A stretch of 64,000 nt of DNA from Juglans regia (GCF_001411555.2 NC_049909.1:15930686-15994685), one strand, 5' to 3'. Counted from the first letter of the stretch, positions 9,722-21,600 are shown. A program made the numbers and translations. Notes: generated by a model from the sequence alone, not told the origin.

Positions 9722-12706
9722 CTAGAGGACCTTGCCCACAAGGTGGGGATAACAATCCCTCAATGTCCACAGAAGTTCCCAGGTACTATCTTCAATAGGA
9801 GCTCCTAACCATTTCACCAATACTTCTGTGACAGCATGGTTTCTGATTTTCTTCACTCTTCTTTGTAAGATCACTTCAGGTTCAGGTTGCACTTTTCCTT
9901 GAGAGTCCAAAGGAGGTAGTGTAGGAAGTGGAATCACATTCTGACCCAACTTTTTCTTCAAACATGACACATGTACAACAGGATGTATCTTTGTAGAAGG
10001 AGGCAAGTCGAGTCTGTACGCAACTGTCCCAACTCTTCCCAAAACCTGAAAAGGTCCAAAAAACCTTGGAGATAATTTCAGATTGTGGCGTAGGGAGACA
10101 GTTTTCTGTCTGTATGGCTGCAATCTAAGGAAGACCCAATCACCCACTTGAAATTCCCTCTCAGTTCTTTTTCTATCTGCAAACTCCTTCATCCTGTTCT
10201 GTGACTTCAGCAAATTCTCCCTTAGCATTAACCAAAGCTGTTCTCTGGTTTTAAGTTGCTGGTCTACTGCAGGATTGACTGAGGTACCAGCTACATAAAA
10301 AACCAATTTAGGAGGTAAGTATCCATAAAGTGCTTCAAAAGGGCAGACTTTAATGGAAGAGTGACAAGTGGTGTTGTAACACCATTCAGCCAAAGGAATC
10401 CACAAACTCCATTCCTTTGGTTTGTCACTGGTATAACATCTCAAATACCCTTCAAGAGTTTTATTCAAGGCCTCAGTTTGCCCATCCGATTGAGGATGAT
10501 AGGCAGAACTGAAATTGAGGGAAGTGCCTTGCAATTTGAAAAGCTCCTTCCAAAAATTACTAGTGAAAATAGCATCACGATCTGATACAATTGATTGAGG
10601 TAGCCCATGCAGTTTAAAGACACCAGAGAAGAAAACCTGGGCTACTTTGCTTGCTGAATAGGGATGTGCCAAGGGAAAAAAATGTCCAAACTTGGTGAAT
10701 CTGTCCACCACAGTAAAAATCACATTGTAACCACCAGAAAGAGGAAGACCCTCAATGAAATCCATAGAGATATCTGCCCATGGTAAGGAAGGAACAGGTA
10801 GAGGTTGCAAAAGGCCAGCTGGATGCACATTTTCATGTTTGCATGTTTGACATACTTCACATTCTCGAACCAAAGTTTTAATATCCTTGCGCATTCCCTT
10901 CCAGTAGAAATCCAACTTGGCCCTATGTAGTGTTTTATGGTAGCCCACGTGGCCAGCTTGTGGGCTATTGTGAATGTGATGCAATACTTTAGCCTTGAAT
11001 GGTGAATCTGAAACCACCACAAATTTCCCTTTCCTTAATAACAAGCCTTGTTGTAATGTGAAGTGCTTAGGACCCTCTGATCCTTGTTGCAACTTCTCAT
11101 AGATGTCTTGGATTATGGGGCAAAGTTGATAACTTTGTTTTAATTCTTCCACCCAAAGAGAGGTAGGAAAAGTGATAAGTGCTAAGGTTGCTGATTGTTC
11201 TTCAGACTTCCTGGAAAGAGCATCAGCTACCTTATTTTCTTTCCCTCTCTTGTAATCTATAGTAAAATCGTAGCCAATCAACTTCAGAAGCCATTTCTGC
11301 TGAGTTTCTGTGCCAACCCTTTGCTCTAGTAAGTACTTAAGAGCTTGCTGATCAGTCTTTATTTTAAACACAGCCCCCAAAAGATAAGGCCTCCATTTAG
11401 CTACAGCAGAAACAAGAGCTAGTAACTCCTTCTCATAGGTGGATAAAAGTAATGCTTTACCTTTTAATGCCTTGCTATAAAAAGCAATAGGTTGATTGTC
11501 TTGCATGAGAACAGCTCCTAACCCAAAGCCTGAAGCATCACACTCAATAGTGAAGCTTTTAGAAAAATCAGGCAATCTGAGTACTGGTGGACTAGTAACA
11601 GCTTTCTTCAAGTGTTGGAAGGCCTGAGATGCCTCCTCAGTCCAATGGAAAGCATTTTTCTTCAACAACACTGTTAATGGGGCAGCAATGGATCCATAAT
11701 CCTTGATGAATTTCCTGTAATAACCAGTAAGTCCGAGAAATCCTCTCAAGGCCTTCAAGGATTTTGGAATAGGCCAGTCAATCATGGACATAATCTTGGA
11801 AGGATCAGCTTTAACACCACAACCAGAAATGATATGACCGAGGTAATCAACTTCATGCATTGCAAACTTGCATTTTGACCTCTTTGCATAGAGTGTATGT
11901 TGCTTTAAAACTTCTAGCACTGATCTCAAATGTGCAATATGGTCCACCAAGTTCCTGCTGTAAACCAATATGTCATCAAAAAAAACCAAGACAAACCTTC
12001 TTAAAAAAGGTTTAAACACATCATTCATCAAACTTTGAAATGTAGTAGGAGCATTAGTAAGCCCAAAAGGCATTACTAAGAACTCATAGTGCCCCTCATG
12101 AGTTCTAAATGCTGTTTTCTCAATATCCACATCTTTAACTCGAATCTGGTGATATCCAGATCTCAAGTCCAGCTTCGAAAATATTGTTGCTCCATATAAT
12201 TCATCAAGTAACTCATCAATCACAGGAATGGGGAACTTATCCTTGATGGTTACTTGATTTAATGCTCGATAGTCCACACACATCCTCCATGAACCATCAG
12301 ACTTTTTAACAAGAAGCACTGGTGAAGAAAAGGGGCTCTGACTAGGCCTCACCACCCCAGATTTCAACAAATCCTGAACAATATTCTCAATCTCAGTTTT
12401 CTGATAATGAGGGTATCTATAAGGCCTGATTGAAACAGGACCAGTTCCCTCTCTAAGAGGAATATGATGATTGAAAGATCTGATGGGAGGTAAACCCACA
12501 GGTTCAGCAAAGACATGCTCGAACCCTTGTAATAGTTCTTCTACCTCTTGCACCTGACTTCCAAGTTTCTCTATTGAGTCCTCAGTTCTCAGCTGCAAAA
12601 ACCAACCCTGCTGTCTCACCAACGAAGACTTTAAATTGCCCTCTCCATTTTGAAGCTTCATGCCATCAGACTTCAACCCATGTAAGGTGATCTTGGATTG
12701 CCCCAC
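9722..12706 (-). pseudogene. Gypsy pol: reverse transcriptase, RNase H, integrase, chromodomain-like tail
   Basis: A 994-codon open frame with no true ATG at its head. It continues the protease frame through a one-base frameshift near 12700. Order: RT (MPFGLTNAPTTFQ; catalytic FFDDILVYS), RNase H (ECDASGFGLGAVL, EKELLALVSAV), integrase zinc finger (H..H..CxxC ending CEVCQTCK), integrase core with D, D and E regions (MDFIEGLP, SDRDAIF, HPQSDGQTEALNK), then a GPF-type module and a chromodomain-like end (VTEVLVKWLGAPIEDSTWE). Pol itself is intact, but it is uncoupled from gag-protease. Confidence 0.93.
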
Positions 12707-14064
12707 GTAAAACTCATAGACATGGAATTAAAATCCCAACAGATTAGCCCCAAGGTCTTTAGCCATTGAACCCCCAATACTATGTCCCAACCACCCAAGG
12801 CTAACACATGAAATGGAATTCTAAACTTTGAGTCTTGAACCTTGATGACTTCTTCACAGCTGCCACTGCTTACCAACTTGTCACCATTAGCTACTCTCAC
12901 TTGTAACTTCAAATCATCATGTAATTTAAGTTTTGCTGCTTGTACCACCAATGGATCCAAAAAATTATGTGTACTCCCCAAGTCCACTAAAATTTCAACC
13001 ACACAACTTCCAATCCTGCCCAACAACTTCATGGCATTATTGTTAGAGCAGCCAGATATTGCATTAATGGACACCTCCAGCCCTTCTTCTTCTTCTGTCA
13101 CCAATTGTTCATTGGTCACTAGAGTCTCATCTCCCTCCTCCTGTATTTCTAAGGTACTACCAGCAGTATCCTCAACATGTAACAGATACACTTTGGGAGC
13201 CTTAAATATGTTCGTGGGGTTCCATTTTTCATCACAATGGTAACATAACCCTTTCTTCCTTTTTTCATCCATTTGTGAAGAAAAAATTCTCTTAACTGCC
13301 ACAGGAGGCTTCTGGAATCTGTTGCCTTCCACCATAGATTCACTCATTGCTGAAACACCTTTCCATGGTTTTTTAACAGCTGACAAGTACTCTTCTTGGA
13401 TTTTTGCCAATCCAAAAGCAGCTCCAAGATTCACTGGATTGAACATCTTCACAGGTAACCCGATTTCATCTTTCAGGCCACTCACAAAACAACTAAGCAA
13501 ATGCTTATCAGACAAGCCTATCAACCTATTTGTCAAGGCTTCAAACTGTGATTTATACACAGCAACAGATGTGGTCTGTTTTAACTTGGTTAATGCCTCC
13601 ATTGGGTCATCATATGCAGATGGCCCAAATCTCACTTGCATTGCCATAACCAATGACTCTCAAGAATTGAACTGACCTGAGTTAAAAGCAGTTTGGTACC
13701 AAACTAACGCCTCACCCTCCATATGATATGAGGCCACCATTAATTTTTGATGAAATGGTGTTTGATAAAAATCAAAGTATTGATTAGCTTTAAAAACCCA
13801 TCCAACAGGATCACATCCACTAAATCGTGGAAAATCCAAGCGAAAGCTTCTCTGGATTGCCCTATCTTCATGACCTCTAGGTTCACTTGTATTAACACTA
13901 GAAGACTCAACCAAAGATCGTAGCATATCAGAAACTTGTTCTAACCTTGTTGACATTGCAGTAATGCATTGTTGATGGTTCTCCAACTGTCTGTGCACCA
14001 TTTCTTGCTGCTTCTGGGATCCATCTTGCTGATTCTTCAGAGCTCCACGCGTGCCGTCTGCCAT
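12673..14064 (-). pseudogene. Gypsy gag and aspartic protease, damaged
   Basis: The gag start is the ATG at 14064, just inside the primer-binding site. The frame is stopped by TGA at 13662-13660, at a place where the family normally has Trp (FNS-stop-ESLVMAMQ), and continues in the same frame to 12673. The zinc knuckle keeps CYHC but lacks the following His and Cys (the family GHKC is here TNIFK). The protease active site reads VDLGSTHNF instead of the usual D-S/T-G. A frameshift near 12700 then leads into pol. Confidence 0.88.
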
Positions 14065-14092
14065 CACAGGATCGAGTACTACTGATACCAAT

Positions 14093-14503
14093 TGTTATGG
14101 GTAAACTAGTGAATTTACCCAGAACTTAGACAGCCGAATGTAAGAACAACACTTCAGAGAGGATAACATGAACAGTATTGAGAAAAACCCAAGAATCCCT
14201 TGTTGATTCTCGGAAGAGGTATTCGAGGAACCTCCAACCTCCAAAACAATTGCCTTATTGATTCTGATGATTCTCTGTAATTACAATGCACTCAGTATTT
14301 ATAACACTCGAGTGATCAAAACGCCCCGTATTGAAATGTAACAAACTCACCGCCTTAACCCATTTCAGTTAAAACCGTTATTCCCTTACACTAAACAAAA
14401 CTCACCGTTTCATTAAAGATGAAACTCCCCGTTTAAACCCCTTAACAATCTCGACTGCTCTGTCTTTATTAACTAACTGTCTAACTAACTTTCAGCCATT
14501 ACA
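14093..14503 (-). repeat. 5' LTR of the gypsy element
   Basis: A 411-base repeat nearly identical to 9261-9671. It adjoins the initiator-Met primer-binding site (about 14080-14092 on the minus strand) and so is the 5' LTR. To its right the interrupted LINE resumes. Confidence 0.95.
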
Positions 14504-14959
14504 TCCAACCTCCCCAAATGCTTCCAAATTTAGCGTCAACCACGGTCCTCCATAAAGTATCACTTTCTTGATTGTTACTGTCACAATCATTTCCCAAGTA
14601 AGACCACATTGAAAATGCTCAACTTTCTAATCCCCAAACCTCCACAAGAAGGGGGGGTTAAAAATCTTGTCTTATCTAATCAAATGGAATTTTTTCTCAT
14701 CCCCCAATCCACCCCACAAGAAAGCATTGAAGATTCTTTCCATCCTATTAGCCACACCAGCCAGAATCGGGAATAAGATAGTACATAGGGAGGTTAGATA
14801 ACGTACTCTTAATAAGAATGATTCTTCCCCCTTTAGATAGATACATCATTTTCCAACCAGCCAATGCATTCTCAAATTTTTCGATAACACCATCCCATGT
14901 TACCTTGGAAGATCAAGGTACTTCATAGGCAAAGAAGAAACCTTACAACCCAAGATTTA

Positions 14960-15062
14960 AGCCAATTGTTGACACCCAAGGGTTATCTTAGACCTTAAGG
15001 GAGCACTCCAACAAGACCAAGGCTCGTACCTCTTTGGCCAACCCCTAGGGGTTTGTACAAAC
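14960..15062 (-). mobile_element. tRNA-like SINE-type sequence
   Basis: Read on the minus strand, the sequence has a box-A-like part (TGGCCAAAGAGGTACGAG) and, about 40 bases on, a box-B-like part (GGTCTAAGATAACCC), the spacing of a pol III promoter in tRNA-derived SINEs. It abuts the truncated LINE. No clear tail or duplication is visible, so the call is tentative. Confidence 0.35.
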
Positions 15063-15274
15063 TTTCTTATTGGCTAAAACCATAAAAGAAAGGAAGACTT
15101 GATAAAATTATGAATTATAGGATCTACGAGATTTTGGATTCCAGGGTCAAATACATTAAAAAAAGGAAATAAAACTCCATTGAGAAGATCAAACCAAAAT
15201 TTGACCAGCAAAATTAACTTTCCCACCTTTTAGCGGCTGACAAACAACATAGAAAATTAAAACAAATAGCAATC

Positions 15275-15660
15275 TGTCAAAGACCCAACTATTGATCCAA
15301 AATCTCTAGGACTGTTGGATATTAATTTGGTTAAACCTTTAACCCTCAATATCATAACATTCAACTACGCTTCTGAATCCAACAACCACGGCAGCTCACT
15401 CTATCGACACTGACCCAGTGGTAACTTTTTCCCTTTTGGCGGCTTCACTCATCTATCAGTACTCAATGAGTTAACACTATGCCCATACATAGTTTCAAGG
15501 CATTTTAATCCAGCCTATAGGTCACCTCCTTAGTGACTTGAACCTGAGACGTGGTCCCTTCTCTAATACCAATTGTTAAATAACCAATTATTGATCCAAA
15601 AGTCCTATGACTGTTGGATATTAATTTGGTTAAACTTTTAATCCTCAACATCATAAAACA
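15275..15660 (-). mobile_element. TRIM (terminal-repeat retrotransposon in miniature)
   Basis: Two direct repeats of about 85 and 87 bases (15275-15359 and 15574-15660), both TG...CA and sharing a block around GACTGTTGGATATTAATTTG, enclose about 214 bases. On the minus strand the right repeat is followed by ATTGGTATTAGAGAAGG, an initiator-Met primer site with one mismatch. CAATC flanks the left (15270-15274) and recurs at 15659-15663, overlapping the last two bases of the right repeat. There is no coding capacity. Confidence 0.75.
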
Positions 15661-16989
15661 ATCGGAACACCGTCATAACGTTATGTTTCCGCCAGATCCC
15701 AAAAACAGAAAAATCGACCACCATTAAGAAACTTTAACTATCCCATTTTCCAGTCTTCTCTCAACAACCAAAATAAATATAAAAAAAATAACAAACTATT
15801 TAGAAAATAACCTATACATCCTTCGACTTCAAGGAAACGATTTTAAAAATAAAATTAGCATATAATTTCGGCTTCTACGATGCATTAACCACTTAGGTAA
15901 CAAATAAAAAACGACCCGATACTCGTTTCGAACAGTTCCTTCACTATCCTCTAGTTTACCATCTGCCAAACAGAATTGAAAGAACGACGTACCCAAATTT
16001 TAGCATTTTAAGCGAAGAAAGTGGGAATTGATCCTCATTTTCGACGAAATTATGCACATGCATCCACTTTTACCAAGACTTATTACTCTTTTTTCTTTTA
16101 ACATAAAAAAATAAAAGGTACCTGAAAAACTTCGTGTACGAACATCTTCTAGTTCCTCGCTTCCTCAGCAACGGACTTCTGAAATAAAGCGAAAATGAGC
16201 CATTTCTTTCGTACTTTACAATCTTACGGAGGATGAGAGAATGGAATGTACTTTTTCCGGATTTGCGGATCCTCAAAAACGACGTCGTTAAGATGTTGTG
16301 AGGACGGTAAATCCAGCCTGTAATAAATACACTGACAAAAATGACTGAAAAAAACGGTGGGCAAAATTGTTGCACCGCCCTATTTATGTATCCTTCTTGT
16401 CCGTATCCTAAGCATTTTTGTATTTTCAATTAGTAATTAAATTAAATAATAATATGCCCTTAACAACGACAAACAATGAATTTTCTCAAAAATAACCTTA
16501 TAAATTAAATTATTTAAAGCGATACATTACATCATTTTATAATACTTTATTGGTAAGACTTTGAAATCTAGTTTTTATTATGAGAAATGTTCTTTATAAT
16601 TTTATAGCGTGCAAGTTTTATAAATTTTTTTTAAAAAAAATTAGATAAATCTGGTATCAACATGAATTTTTTTTTTAATGATAGATCTCACTTTTTTAAA
16701 AAAAAAAATTTCAAAAAAAGAAACTTATACATTTTTAAAACTATATCTAATATTATTATTTTATTATTATAAACCTTATTTACTTTTTTCTTTTTGACAA
16801 AATTATTACACATATTTATACTTTTTAGGGCCTTTAGCCAATGGCCTAGCCTTTGAGCCATTGCGAGGTAGACTGTAGCTAGTGAGAAAAGCCAACACTC
16901 AGCATAGAATAATCTTTTCAGATCTGGACTAAATACGAAGGCTTGAAAAATATATATATGAAAATTTCAAATATTAAGTACTATCTTAA
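15661..16989. other. Flank of the nested cluster; possible SUVH first exon and promoter
   Basis: No protein gene is seen. The short minus-strand frame at 16070-16429 resembles no family. The part at about 16120-16330 looks like a plant 5' UTR and promoter (next entry). The part at 16440-16800 is AT-rich, with homopolymer runs of A and T. The block 16830-16920 is less AT-rich and unidentified. Confidence 0.4.
16120..16330 (-). promoter_or_regulatory. Candidate SUVH 5'-UTR exon and promoter
   Basis: On the minus strand this stretch runs into a donor-like TTTTTCAG/GTACC at about 16119. It also contains a perfect 12-base palindrome, AACGACGTCGTT (16278-16289), a motif type often seen near plant transcription starts. 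If it joins the acceptor near 7567-7577, the SUVH 5'-UTR intron is about 8.5 kb and holds the LINE, MITE, gypsy, SINE-like and TRIM sequences. This is inference from splice-site shape and orientation only. Confidence 0.35.
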
Positions 16990-17120
16990 TAAATATTCTA
17001 CTATTTACGGAGTCCTCCTCTGGTCTCTCTAGAGGTTGGAGTGAGGCTTGAGTATCCTTGCCTTATGCAAGGAATTTAGTACCTTTTCTTGTAGAAATTT
17101 ATAGTGGTAGAGGAGTGGTA

Positions 17121-18295
17121 ATGGAGGAGGAGGAACTGACTAAGAGATGGGAGAGACTTAACTTGTCTTTGGAAGAAAGTTCTGTGTTTCAAGTGGCTGA
17201 TGAGGGTGTGAAGGAGAGTTGGAACTGTTGGAACTTCTATGTTATAGGAGGGGTGATGGCTGATAAGGGTATCAACAATGAAGCTTTTCGATCGACAATA
17301 TCTCAAGTATGGAGGTTAGAGGGGTGGGTGAAATTCAAAGAACTAGGGGATCATAGGTTTTTGATTGAGTTTCAAAATCTGTGTGACAAGGAGAAGGTTC
17401 TTAGGGGCCGTCCATGGTTCTTTGATAGTTCTTTGATAGAAACCTTCTGTCTCTCCAAGAAGTTGATGCAACAGTACCATTGAGTGCAATCCTTTTTAAT
17501 ATTGAACCTTTTTTGGTTCAGTTGCATGGTTTGCCTTTGGCAACCATGACGGAGGACATTGGTTTTCAGTTTGGTGCTTCCATTGGAGAGGTGATTAGAG
17601 TGGATGCTGACTCTGGAGGTATGGCGTGGGGCAAGTGTCTAAGGGTGAGGGTGGCAGTGGATTTAAACAGACCTTTGTTAAGAGGAAAGTGGTTGATGTT
17701 GGAGAACCAAAAATACAGGATTTCATTCAAGTATGAGAGGCTCCAAAATTTTTGTTTTCAATGTGGTATTTTATCCCATAAAGGTAAAAGTTGTCTTAAA
17801 CAAAGAATCTCCACTTTTGAGGATGATCTAAGACACATGCAGTTTGGGCCTTGGATGCGTGCTCAACCTATGAATTTTGCCATTTTTTACTCTAGAAGAT
17901 ATGGTGGCAGTTCATATTCCAAACACCAGCAAGGGTGGCAGCAGACAGCAGCTAAGGGTGCAGGTGGTGCAGTAGCTAAGAATGGAAAGCAGGTCAACGT
18001 GGAGGATTCTCAACCTTTAGTTGAGGAGAATGTCAGAAGTTATGATACTGGTATGGAAAGAACTGATACAGTCGTGCCAAAACCAATAGAGAATACAGAA
18101 TTTCCAAAATTTGTCTCTGATGATTCCTTTAATGTTAGCACTTTCCAAGATGGAATGAGCTCGAGAGTGGAGGTTGAGAAGGTAAAGTCTGAGGTCCTAT
18201 TCAGGTCTGAGGTTTCCTTAAATAATCAAAAGAGGAATGATGGTGGGGATTCTTGCCTTATGGAATTGGAATCTTTTTTGGGACATGTGGACTAA
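17121..18295 (+). pseudogene. LINE ORF1, DUF4283/CCHC nucleic-acid-binding protein, frameshifted
   Basis: It starts at the ATG at 17121 (MEEEELTKRWERLNLS), typical of plant L1 ORF1. The first part matches the DUF4283 fold region with GRPWFF. It then breaks frame and resumes with LHGLP and a CCHC knuckle (CFQCGILSHKGKSC, near 17754-17796). The break is explained by an 11-base tandem duplication, TTCTTTGATAG, at 17418-17428 and 17429-17439. The C-terminal half is polar and disordered. Family role: RNA binding in the LINE ribonucleoprotein. Confidence 0.88.
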
Positions 18296-18610
18296 TTTCC
18301 AAAAGAAGATGTTTTTACTTTTGGAAGCAGTAGGCCAGAAAAAAGAAAGGCAAGTTGACTCATCAACTCTTGGAGAACAGGGTGTGATTGCTAAAAAGAA
18401 GGGAAACACGTGGAAGAGGAGGGCTAGGGAAGTAAATAGTTCGGAGACTAAGGAGGGGAATGTCATTAAGAGGGATACGGGCAAAAGAGGGATGATTTCG
18501 GAGATAGATGTTTCCTAGTCAGTAAAGAAGAAAAGGCTTGAGCAATGCAATTTTTCAAACAGTTGTCAAACTAAGTTGGTGGAGGCTGCCATGCAGCTCC
18601 ACCAACAGCA

Positions 18611-21600
18611 ATGATAGGCCTTAGTTGGAACTGTAGGGGGCTTGGAAACCCCTGTACAGTTAGAGAACTTCACTTATTAGTGAAGTCTAAGTGGCCCAGA
18701 TTTGTTTTCTTAATGAAAACAAAATGTGGAAGGCACAAGGTGGAAGTGGTAAGGAATAAGGTGGGCTTTGATTGCAATACTGTGGTTGAGAGTAGGGGAC
18801 TCAGTGGAGGTCTTGCTTTCTTTTGGCATAGTAGTGATGATTTTATTCTTGAGTCATACTCTCAGAATCATATTTCTATGTTGCTAAACCAATATGAGAT
18901 TAATCATAAAGTGTTATTAACTGGCTTTTATGGCTCCCCTTTAACTGCTAGAATGGGGGAAAGTTGGCAACTGCTGAGATTTCTTAAACCTAAAGATAAG
19001 AGGCCTTGGGTTTGTTTTGGTGACTTCAATGAGATTATGCATCAACATGAGAAGCAAGGGGCAGCTAGGAGATCGTATCATCAGATGGAAGATTTTTGAG
19101 AAAGTTTGGAGGCTTGTGACTTAAGTGATTTGGGGTTTGTAGGAGCAAAATTCACATGGTGTAATAATAGGAAGGGATCTCAATTTACAAAGGAAAGATT
19201 GGATCGTGCTTTGAGAAACCTGCAATGGACAAATTTATTCTCTGAGTGTTGTATTACTGCTCTAGCAACACAAACCTCTGACCATAGTCCTTTGTTGATG
19301 ACTTTCAATAATGGAGGGGGAAGGTGGCTAAATGAAGGGTGTGGGAAACAAAGGATCATCAGTACATGCAACAGGGTTCTCAGTTGTTTTTAACTTAGAA
19401 AAGTCTCAAGAGGTGTAAGGAGGTTTTATTGAAGTGGAGCAGGACTACTCTCAGAAATAATAGGAAGAAGATCCAAGAAAATTTATAGTTCATGTCTAAG
19501 ATTCAGAACTCGAATACAGGTGCAAGTTTTAGAGCTATTAAGGCATTATAGTAGGATGTTGATAAACTTTTGGAAGAAGACAATGTCAAGTGGAAACAAA
19601 GGACAAAACAAGCTTGGTTTAAAGATGGGGATAGAAATTCGAAATACTTTCACAGGTGTGCAAATCAGAGGAGGAAAATAAAAGAGATCAAGTGCTTGAC
19701 CAAGGAGGACGATAGAATGGTGAGAGATATGGGGGAAATTTCTGAATTGTTTTTTCTGTATTACCAGACTTTGTTCACCTCTTTGAATCCTGTTGGGATA
19801 GAGGAGTGCCTGAGAAATGTTGAGAGAAGAGTGGACATGGATATGAACAGGATGCTTGAAGAACAATACACTGCAATTGAAGTTAAAGAAGCTATGTTCC
19901 AGATGAATCCTTTGGGCTCTCTTGGCCCATATGGTTTTCCAGTAGAATTTTATCAAGCACATTGGGACATTGTGGGGAGTAATGTCACTAAAGCTACTCT
20001 GGAGGTGCCTAACCAAGGAAGGAATATTAGATGCATCAATGATACCTACATAGTATTGGTTCCTAAAGTAAAATACCCAAAGACAGTTGTGGATTTCAGG
20101 CCTATTTCCCTTTGTAATGTGATTTATAAAGTGGTGTCTAAGGTTCTTGCAAACAGGTTGAAGAAGATTTTACCTACTATCATATCCCCCACCCAAAGTG
20201 CCTTTGTCCCTAGTAGGCTAATTCTTGATAATGCTATAGTAGCTTTTGAGGCTATGCATTGTATGTCTATCAAAAGGAAAGGATAGCAAGGGCACATGGC
20301 AATAAAGTTAGACATGAGCAAAGCATATGATAAAGTAGAGTGGAGCTTTTTGCGAAAAATGATGATGAAAATGGGCTTTAATGAGAGATGGATAAGCTTG
20401 GTCATGGGGTGTATTGAATCTGTTTCCTACTCTATTTTGATTAATGGGACTCCTTAAAGATCTTTTAAGCCATCTCGAGGTATTAGACAAGGGGACCCAT
20501 TATCCCCTTATCTTTTTATCTTGGTGGCTGAAGTACTCAGTAGTTTACTCATCCATGCTGAAGCAACAAAGAAAATTCATGGCTTTCCTTTGAGAAGGGG
20601 CAAGTTTACTATTAATCATTTATTTTTTGTAGATCATAGCTTGCTTTTTTGTAGAGCAAATGCAAGGGAGTGGCCCAATCTCAACTATGTGCTTAATCTC
20701 TATGAAGGAGCCTCGGGTCAACAGCTTAGCAAGGACAAAACATCTATCTTTTTCAGTAAAAATACTCGGAAGGAAACAAAAGACTACATCCTGAGTTTGG
20801 CAGGGACTAGATCCATTACATGTTATGAAAAATACCTTGGTTTACCCGCTATCATTGGAAGATCAAGACATAATGCTTTTAAGAGTATCCTGGACAGAGT
20901 GAGAAGCAGGGTGAGCAATTGGAAGACCCAGTTTCTGTCTCAAGCAGGTAAGGAAATCTTACTTAAAACAATCATACAAGCACTTCCTACCTATTGCATG
21001 GGAGTGTTTAAGCTGCCCAAATCTTTGCTAAAGGAAATCAATAGGGTCATGCATCAGTTCTGGTGGGGTCAACAGCAAAATGAATCTAAAATCCATTGGG
21101 TTTCTTGGAGACAAATGGGGGAAGGCAAAAGAGGCAGGTGGTTTGGGTTTTCAAGATCTTGAAAGTTTTAACTTGGCATTGTTGGCTAAGCAAGGGTGGA
21201 GAATTCTACAATATACTGATTCTTTAGCAGCTCGGGTTCTTAAGGCAAAGTACTTCTCTCCATCTACTTTTTTCCAAGCAAAGTTGGGAACTAGGCCATC
21301 TTTTATTTGGAGAAGTATATTGGCTGCTAGAAATCTTGTTGTCAAAGGCTCTATGTGGAGGATTGGAAATGGACTGGATACGAGAATTTGGAAAGATAGG
21401 TGGTTACCTCAGCCCACCTCTTATATGATCCAATCCCCTATCCAGATTTTGGGAGAGAATGCTAAAATTTCTGAACTCATCAATGGTAAGGTAAAGCAAT
21501 GGGATAGGGATTTGGTTACTAAGATTTTTGGGACTGATACAGCTGCTGTTATTCAAAGAATACCTTTGAGCTCTACTGGTGCTAAGGATAGACTTATGTG

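Larger units (their letters stand above)
9261..14503 (-). mobile_element. Ty3/gypsy LTR retrotransposon (chromovirus, Reina-like)
   Basis: Two 411-base LTRs bound gag-pol on the minus strand. I count only two differences between the LTRs (about 99.5% identity), so the insertion is recent. The primer-binding site next to the right LTR reads TGGTATCAGTAG on the minus strand (initiator-Met tRNA type), and the polypurine tract AAGGGGAAGGGA abuts the left LTR. Flanks are TCCAT and TCCAA, or ATCCA on both sides if the ends are shifted by one base. Short LTRs and a C-terminal chromodomain-like segment suggest the Reina clade. The coding sequence is damaged, so its own proteins probably did not move it. 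Confidence 0.95.
7860..14965 (-). mobile_element. L1-type LINE, 5'-truncated, split by later insertions
   Basis: Its 3' end lies at about 7860 (T-rich, then a sequence matching the LINE ends at 39324 and 40708). Coding remains at 8410-9255 read as zf-RVT and the RT tail, and resume at 14504-14965 with the RT segment containing LGCKVSSLPMKYL. The join across the gypsy element is direct: a comparable LINE at 40330-40380 shows the sequence continuing through the point where 9255 meets 14504. It is interrupted by a MITE (8051-8412) and the gypsy element (9261-14503). Frames are broken throughout. Confidence 0.82.

Noticed and set aside
16070..16429. 119-codon minus-strand frame
   Set aside because: No recognisable motif, and it overlaps what looks like the SUVH leader and promoter. 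Treated as chance.
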